Assembly (NCBI RefSeq): GCF_000002425.4
Contig: NC_037267.1
Coordinates: forward strand, 11,636,496-11,700,495
Direction of reading: 5' to 3'
DNA length: 64,000 nt
DNA from: Physcomitrium patens
Lineage: Eukaryota; Streptophyta; Bryopsida; Funariales; Funariaceae
Notes under the pieces: model-generated
Seen by the model: the letters and a program-made list of their open reading frames with translations, nothing else
Told to the model about the DNA's origin: nothing
Database searches by the model: none
Program-made: the position numbers and the translations under genes
Shown: in pieces, positions 57,358 through 64,000 of the stretch
How positions within the stretch are numbered: the first letter of the stretch is position 1
How the letters are laid out: each line of letters starts with the position of its first letter

Positions 57358-60300
57358 GTGCGGCTGGAATCTTGTACAACTTCTAATAAAGGTCCTATCC
57401 TCTCCTCAGAACCATCTCCTTGTTTTATAATAGATGTGCGTTTAGGACCTAATAATTACAAAGCCTCTGCCTTGGTAGATTCAGGAGCCTCATCTTGTTT
57501 TTTAGATGAAGAATTTGCTAGATGTCATAGAATATCATTAATACAAAAAACTAAACCTGTACACGTAGAAGTCATAGATGGTCGTCCGTTGTCTTCTGGA
57601 GATGTAACTCACGAAACACTTCCTGTAGATGTAGTAATAAATGGTCATAGTAGTTGCGTAATTTTTAATATAATTAGATCTCCCTCTAATCCAGTAATTT
57701 TAGGCTTATCATGGTTAGAAAAGTATAATCCTCGAATAGATTGGATTTCTCGTAAACTTGATTTTCCTCAGAGCATTAGTAACAGTTCTATTAACCAAGT
57801 AAAAAACCATGACTCTAGTATAGTAAAACTCGCACCTATAGGTGCAAAAGTATTTATACACGCAGCAAAAGAAGGATCAACTTTTGCTATTTATGCTGCA
57901 CCTATTTCTGAAAGCGTAAAGACTTCAAGTGGCATTCCAAGTCAATATCAGGATTATCAAGACGTTTTTGAGAAAAAGAATGCAGATATTCTTCCTGAGC
58001 ATCGCCCATACGATTGTTCAATCGATCTCAAGGAAGGAACTCAGCCACCATTTGGACCAATTTACAGTTTATCGCAAGATGAGTTGGCTGAACTCAAGAC
58101 ATATATTGACGAGAATTTAGCGAAGAATTTCATACGCCATTCAAAATCTCCAGCAGGAGCTCCAATTTTATTCGTAAAGAAAAAAGATGGATCTTTACGA
58201 ATGTGTGTTGACTATCGAGGACTCAACAAGATCACAATCAAGAACAGGTATCCATTACCTTTGATATCAGGACTCCTTGACCAGTTAAATCAAGCTAAGA
58301 TCTATACAAAAATAGATCTAAGAGGAGCATATAATCTAGTACGGATCAAAGAAGGAGATGAATGGAAGACTGCGTTTCGAACCAGGTATGGGCATTTTGA
58401 ATATAATGTCATGCCTTTTGGACTCACGAATGCACCAGCTGCTTTTCAACATCTCATGAATGATGTATTTCGTGAATTCTTAGACAATTTTGTCGTCTGC
58501 TACCTAGACGATATCCTGATTTATTCTAAGAATGTTGAAGAACATGAAATACATGTTCGTCAAGTATTACAAAAACTCAGAGATGCAGGATTGTACGCCA
58601 AGATGGAAAAGTGTGTATTTCACACTACTCAAGTTGACTTTTTAGGATACATCATTTCAAATGATGGTCTTATGATGGATTCTAAGAAAGTCCAAACAAT
58701 CATGGATTGGAAGATTCCAAAGACTGTAAGAGATGTCCAATGTTTCTTGGGATTTGCCAATTACTATCGGATCTTCATCAAAGACTTCTCACGAGTTGCA
58801 GCTCCACTTACACGCTTGACTAGTAAAGATAAATTCCAATGGAATCAAGAAGCGGAAGTAGCATTTGAAGCCTTGAAGACATCGTTTGTCTTTGCACCAG
58901 TCTTATATCGTGTTGACTTTTCCAAGGCATTTTTTATGGAAACAGACGCATCGGATTTTGCCTTGGGTGTAGTTTTATCACAAATGGGAACAGATGACAA
59001 ACTTCATCCGATAGCTTTTCATTCAAGAAAATTCTCAGCAGCCGAGATCAATTATGAGATCCACGATAAAGAACTTCTTGCAATCGTGGATTCTTTTCAA
59101 GAATGGCGTCATTATCTAGAAGGTGCTTCTAGTCCAGTCATTGTGTATACAGATCACAAGAACCTCGAGTATTTCATGTCAGCACGCGTGTTGAATCGTC
59201 GTCAAGCTCGTTGGAGTATGTCTTTGTCAAGATTCGACTTCATTATCACTTATCGGCCAGGAAAACAACCAGGTTTGTCCGATGCCCTGTCTAGACGTTC
59301 TTATTTTGCACCAAAAGAAGGAGATGCAGCTTTTGAGCAACAAAGAACGGTCCTCTTGAAACCGGAGCAATTTCATCTCCGAGCAGTGAAATCAACATTG
59401 ACTGTTGATTCAACTTTTCTCAAGCAAATCCAGTCCAGTATGTCCTCAGACCCTCTTGTTCATGATATCGAGAATAATTCTTCCAAGTCTCATGATTCTT
59501 CTAAGTTCGAGTTCAAGAATAATCTATTATATTTTGAAGGACGCCTATATGTTCCAAAAGGAAAAGCACGTTTGCGTGTTCTTCAAGCACGTCATGACTT
59601 TCCAGCAGCAGGGCACTTTGGATATAATAAGACTTTGGAACTCATATCAAGAGATTTTTGGTGGCCACAAATGTGGAAGTCAGTCAAAGACTTTGTACAA
59701 TCATGTGATATTTGTTCAAGATCAAAAATTCCTCGACATCGACCTTACGGACTTCTTCAGCCATTACCTATACCAGAACAACCATGGTCTTCTGTTTCTA
59801 TGGATTTCATCACAGATCTTCCAAACTCAAGATCTTATGATTCTATATTTGTGATAGTAGATCGTTTCACCAAGATGGCACATTTTATGCCATGTACAAA
59901 ATCTATCACAGGTGAAGAAACAGCTAAGCTTTTCATTGATAATATCTATCGCTATCATGGATTGCCTAAAGATATCATATCGGATAGGGGAACTCAATTT
60001 GTATCGAGATTCTGGAGGACTCTTTTCAAGATTTTAAAAGTGGACATAAAGCTATCTTCAGCTTTCCATCCTCAAACTGATGGACAAACAGAGCGCGTAA
60101 ACCAAGTCTTGGAATAGTATTTAAGGTGTACCATCAACTACCAACAAGATGATTGGACAAACCTTCTGCCATTGGCAGAGTTTGCTTATAATAATACGGT
60201 ACATTCCTCCACGCAACAAACACCTTTCTTTGCCAATTATGGCTATCATCCACGACTTGATACTTTTGATTTTTCAAAAGTTGATAATCCTGCAGCAGAA

Positions 60301-60846
60301 GATATGGCAAATCGGTTGTCAGAGTTACATGCAATAATGAAGGCGCAGTTGAAGAAAGCTCAAGAACGACAAAAGATAAATGCAGATGTATATCGTAAAG
60401 AGCAACCACAACTCAACGTGGGTGATAAGGTATGGCTACTTCGTCGCAATATCAAGACCACTCGACCTTGTGACAAATTGGACTATCGTAGGCTTGGCCC
60501 CTTTTCTGTTTCTGAACAGATCAACCCAGTTGCATATCGGTTACATCTACCGGAGTCAATGAAGATCCATCCTGTATTCCACGTGTCTCTTCTTGAACCA
60601 TATAAGACAGTGGATATACAAGGAAGAAGACAAATGCCACCGCCTCCTATAGAAGTAGATAATAATGAAGAATTTGAGGTGGAAGAGATATTAGACTCAA
60701 GGCGGCGCCGAAATAAGCTGAAATATCTTGTTCATTGGTGCGGATATGATATTAGTGAGCGCACATGGGAGCCATCCAGGAATCTAGCAAATGCATCAGC
60801 TAAAGTCAAAGTTTTTCATCAACGACATCCATCAAAACCAAGATGA
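57358..60846 (+). pseudogene. pol: Pol polyprotein of element E, one premature stop
   Basis: 1162 residues in one frame with a single TAG at 60115-60117, in the integrase after the DDE glutamate. Protease VDSGASSCF (about residue 40), [16 protein letters not shown] (catalytic YLDD about 382), RNase H METDASDFALG (about 527), integrase zinc finger H-x-H and CDIC (about 742-785), DDE in SMDFITDLP, SDRGTQFVSRFW, DGQTERVNQ, GPY-like segment LDYRRLGPFSVSEQ, and a chromodomain (about 1103-1160: [18 protein letters not shown]). It lies in the -1 frame relative to gag and has no ATG near its start. All catalytic residues are visible. Confidence 0.95.
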
Positions 60847-60941
60847 AAACCTCTCTTATAAAAGAGACAAGATTGAGGCAAGATAACATTCAATTTCCTA
60901 TCCTTGTTTGTAACTTCTTTGCATTTTGTGACGCTAATTAG

Positions 60942-61364
60942 ATGGAGAGCCAACAACCAGTGGATTCAACTCAAGAACCTTCGTTTGCTGACTTACCGGA
61001 TGAGACATTGCGATTGTCACAACCTTCAAGACGACGCAACCGAGATGAAGACCCTCAAGAACGACATGTTCTTCCTCGAATAGATGGTGAAATACAACGC
61101 GTTTGGTATCACGACCTTGGAAGAGATTCTCGATGTTTGGTGATATTATTGGAGATAGGAACGACTCCTGATGGTGTTTCAAATGTATTATTTGAAGGAA
61201 GTTATGAAGGCCTCAACAGTGATCAAATGACAGGGTGGTCTTCTCGCCCTGGAATGGGACACTATCGATGGCTAAGAGGACCCATCAACTATCTTCGAAG
61301 AGAACAAAGATCAGAGTATGTAGCAAATACAATTCGCCGCATATTAGATTTTCTCAATATATAA
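60942..61364 (+). CDS. ORF3 of element E: conserved accessory protein of unknown function
   Basis: 140 aa, open from ATG to TAA, in the space between the pol stop (96 bp upstream) and the PPT (27 bp downstream). Residues 1-50 are polar: MESQQPVDSTQEPSFADLPD, LRLSQPSRRRNRDEDPQERH. Residues 50-140 look folded: IQRVWYHDLGRDSRCLVILL (beta-like), LFEGSYEGLN, TGWSSRPGMGHYRWLRGP, then a basic helix-like LRREQRSEYVANTIRRILDF. There is no signal peptide or membrane segment, so it is unlikely to be an envelope. Homologous frames occupy the same slot in A, F, B, D and H. I recognise no family. It could be read from the full-length RNA by reinitiation or from a spliced RNA. Confidence 0.85.
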   Translation: MESQQPVDSTQEPSFADLPDETLRLSQPSRRRNRDEDPQERHVLPRIDGEIQRVWYHDLGRDSRCLVILLEIGTTPDGVSNVLFEGSYEGLNSDQMTGWSSRPGMGHYRWLRGPINYLRREQRSEYVANTIRRILDFLNI

Positions 61365-61390
61365 TCACCGCTCCTCGTGGAACTCGTCCC

Positions 61391-61405
61391 TAGAAGGGGG
61401 CGTAA
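61391..61405 (+). promoter_or_regulatory. Polypurine tract of element E
   Basis: TAGAAGGGGGCGTAA directly before the 3' LTR. Confidence 0.9.
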
Positions 61406-61886
61406 TGTCACGGACATACATATAATTACCTATAGAAAAGCTTCTTAGAAGCTTCATAGACGCTGCTTTAACTTTATAGGAGTCTATAGTTGACTTTTAG
61501 GTTAGAAACTTGGTCAACAAGTTAGCCATGTGCCACGCATGTTGGAAGCTTAAAGAACAAGCTAACTACGTGGTCCATCCATAGAAAACTTGCCTTGCAA
61601 GCAAAGGCATGTGGCCTAGAAAGTCAACATATACTGGAGGTCTTATAGAACATCGCCACGTGGCTTCTAGTTAGATAGTATATATAGAGGCAAGAGTGAA
61701 GCCCTCTTCACTCTTGTCAACTCCTTTCTTGCTTCTAGTCTAATTTCAAGGGTCTCTAGTTTTCTTGTATTTTGGCAATAGCCATTCCAGTTTCTTTCTT
61801 AATATACATATTTCTATTTTATCCTATTTCTTTTTGAGAAAAGTTTCACTTACTCTTTAGCTTTCATCGAGTTCTTGTCCTTGACA
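61406..61886 (+). repeat. 3' LTR of element E
   Basis: 481 bp. Lacks the 49 bp corresponding to 55632-55680 of the 5' LTR; otherwise nearly identical. Followed by the TSD GCAAT. Confidence 0.95.
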
Positions 61887-64000
61887 GCAATCCCTTTCTA
61901 CTCCAAAATTTGCCAAAACTTGTAATCAACTTCGATTTGAATGATTCTTAGCTTGTTGTAAGGCTAATTTAAAGATGCTCTTGATCTAATGAATTTTGTT
62001 GCAATTTAATAATCTAATTGTGAAGATTCTTCCTTTGAAGTTGAGTGATCTAAACTACCATGGCAACCGACCCTCTTCACTTAGAAATTTACTAAAAATT
62101 CAGATTGTCTTTAAATCCAACAAAACTTATATTCTTCAAAGCTTAACTTAAAAATATTGATGCTTCCAAAATTTCAAATGAAGCCAACTATCAAGCATTG
62201 AGAAATGCCATTCCAAACTCGATTGATCCAAACTACAAAGGCACTCGACTCCCTCACACTCAAAAATTCACCAAAAATTCTTTCTTATTCCAAATCAAGG
62301 AAGTCTTATCTTGTTGAAAATCCAAAAACAAAAGCTACAATAATTTGAAATTTCACATCAAGAAAAAAGAAATTGAGTAACTAATTGAGAAAAATCCAAA
62401 GCCCTTGAAACCCTTGGAATATTTGGGGAGGCCGAGGGAGCTATCTACCTCAATGAAGCATCTTTTAAAACTTAATGATCATCCTTCACAATTCAAAATC
62501 CATACACATACAATCACAAGGTTCACAATGAGATTTTAAGTCTAAACAAAATTAAGATTAGGATTTTGGCCAGTTTTTGGCATGGCTTTGCCCTTCACCC
62601 AAAAGAGGAGAGAGAGAGGGCTTAGAAAACCAAGCCTCTCTTATACAATTGAGTGGAGGCTCATAGAAGGATGGCTATGTCTCCACCCTTGATTTTTAAG
62701 ATCCCTAATCTAGATCTACGGCCTTCATTCATCAAAGAACCAATCTCGTTATTAAGGCTGATGGCTCTTGTAAGTAGTTAAGAAAGCATTTTTTGGTAAA
62801 TCTAACTTTACAATTGTGTTCAAAACACCTTTTTAAGCCAAGATCAACTACTCACATGCCTCAATCCATGCTCAATTATAATTTTCATGGAAGTTTTTAC
62901 CTACAAGGATCTTAGCAATTTTTTTTGTAAAATTCTTCAAAATGAGAATTTTATTGCTTCATTTGTATTTTGATTAAGAGGGTGCTGATCTTATTTTCTT
63001 CACTCCATGGGGTAAATCCGATGCCACCATTGCATTAAAAAGATTCCCATTAATTAGAAGAATTACCATGCTGCTTGAATTTATCGAATTTGGGGGAAAA
63101 CTCAAAATTATCATTGCTAATTTTATTAAATATTTTAGAGAATTATAATTCCAACTCCTAATTCATGTGAATGATTATAGGTGCACTCATAGGCTTTTAT
63201 TCAACCCTCATAGTAATGACTAACAATCTCTAAATTATTAAATTAACTAAGTTGCTATTATAATTTTCTAACTCTTATCACTTTAGTCCTAATTAACCTA
63301 ATTCAAGGAATTAGGTTATAATTTATACCATCAAGAGTTTTAATCCTAAAAATTCTATAAAACTATATTCCACTTATATAAATTTTAATCTAACATGCTC
63401 AATTATCATAAAATAGGAAAATAACAAAAATTCAAATTTTAAAGTATAATTGAGAGCACACATGTGGCGTACCATCTGTGGGGTATTTGCCATGCAAATA
63501 GAATGGACCCTTGAATCTCTTGCAAATGAAGGTAGTGTCTTGTCCAAGAGCACATGGTCAATAGAAGTGCTTAAGAATAAGGTTCTTAAAAAAAATAAAG
63601 TCATAATATAGAACCTCGATATCAAATCCTATCTACTCTAATATCAAATTGTTGATATTATAATTTAAAATATTAGAATTCATCCTTCTTCCTCAAATAA
63701 TGTTGATTTGGAGTACTATAGAAAAATAATTAGAAGTTAAAATGTTGAAAATAAAAATAATTGTGTCGTCCTTTGTTAAAATAAATTTTGACCTATAGAT
63801 AATAAATTACTTCAATCGACCTTCTTCTTCCATCAAAGTGGATTTGGATTAAAAGAAAAGAAGTAAAAACAAAAAAAGAATAATAGAATAAGAAAATATT
63901 AATTTCTACATGGGAAGCAATATCATTCTTTTAGTGATTTGGACCTAACCTATCTAAAACTACCTAATACAAATTTAAGAAGTGATATAAGATTTAGTAG
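61887..64000. other. AT-rich flank without recognisable genes
   Basis: No ORF has a family signature. A GA-rich tract lies near 62600-62625. Near 63637-63650 the plus strand reads ACTCTAATATCAAATTG, a decayed reverse complement of the TGGTATCAGAGC primer site, so another minus-strand LTR element may begin its LTR at about 63650 and run off the right edge. Evidence for that is slight. Confidence 0.5.

Larger units (their letters stand above)
55603..61886 (+). mobile_element. Element E: youngest-looking, most nearly intact chromodomain gypsy element
   Basis: Perfect TSD GCAAT at 55598-55602 and 61887-61891. LTRs of 530 and 481 bp differ by a 49-bp deletion in the 3' copy plus about five substitutions by eye. 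Only three premature stops in gag and pol together; ORF3 is open. This is the reference copy for the family here. Confidence 0.97.

Noticed and set aside
60942-61364. ORF3 as an envelope gene
   Set aside because: The position fits, but there is no signal peptide, no hydrophobic segment and no cleavage-site-like motif.
63374-63625. 83-codon minus-strand ORF in the right flank
   Set aside because: AT-rich, no recognisable domain and no neighbouring gene structure.

Overview
The window is nuclear DNA of a land plant. At the left edge is the 5' end of an intron-containing gene for a PLP-dependent cysteine synthase-like enzyme, with a targeting-like N-terminus. Almost everything else is LTR retrotransposons, including chromodomain Ty3/gypsy elements and one Ty1/copia element. 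No bacterial or organellar genes were seen. The species cannot be named from the sequence.

Layout. 1-952: gene on the minus strand, running off the left edge. 953-2447: its 5' region and AT-rich intergenic DNA. 2448-54955: a nest of retrotransposons, reconstructed from target-site duplications (TSDs) and from coding sequence that resumes across each insertion. I use the letters A-I. The oldest is H (chromovirus, minus strand). H was hit by D (chromovirus, plus, 2967-33122) in its 3' LTR, by G (copia, minus, about 33299-44994) in its ORF3, and by I (another gypsy lineage, minus, about 45124-52366), also in its ORF3. D was hit by B (chromovirus, minus, 6697-27815) and by two solo-LTR-like inserts. 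B was hit by A (chromovirus, plus, 7049-13421) inside its LTR, and by C (a different gypsy lineage, minus, 17455-26030) near its gag/pol junction. G was hit by F (chromovirus, plus, 34756-41147) inside its reverse transcriptase. Maximum depth is four: H, D, B, then A or C. 55603-61886: young chromovirus E, TSD GCAAT. 61887-64000: AT-rich flank without a recognisable gene.

The chromoviruses A, B, D, E, F and H share one plan: LTR, gag with a CCHC knuckle, pol (protease, RT, RNase H, integrase, chromodomain), a further ORF3 of about 140 codons, polypurine tract, LTR. Two features stand out. First, two nucleotides after the 5' LTR is an 11-nt segment exactly complementary to an 11-nt segment 31-32 nt downstream of the LTR TATA box, the expected 5' end of the RNA. 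The two subfamilies use different 11-mers, yet both pair perfectly. This is the arrangement known for Tf1-type self-primed reverse transcription. Second, ORF3 persists in both subfamilies and resembles no family I recognise. The B LTR also holds a dense array of heat-shock-element motifs upstream of its TATA box.

No element here is intact. Premature stops in A, E and C are largely of the kind made by C-to-T change, and D and H are heavily AT-shifted, as expected of methylated, silenced repeats. Several insertion ends, notably for G, H and I, are approximate.
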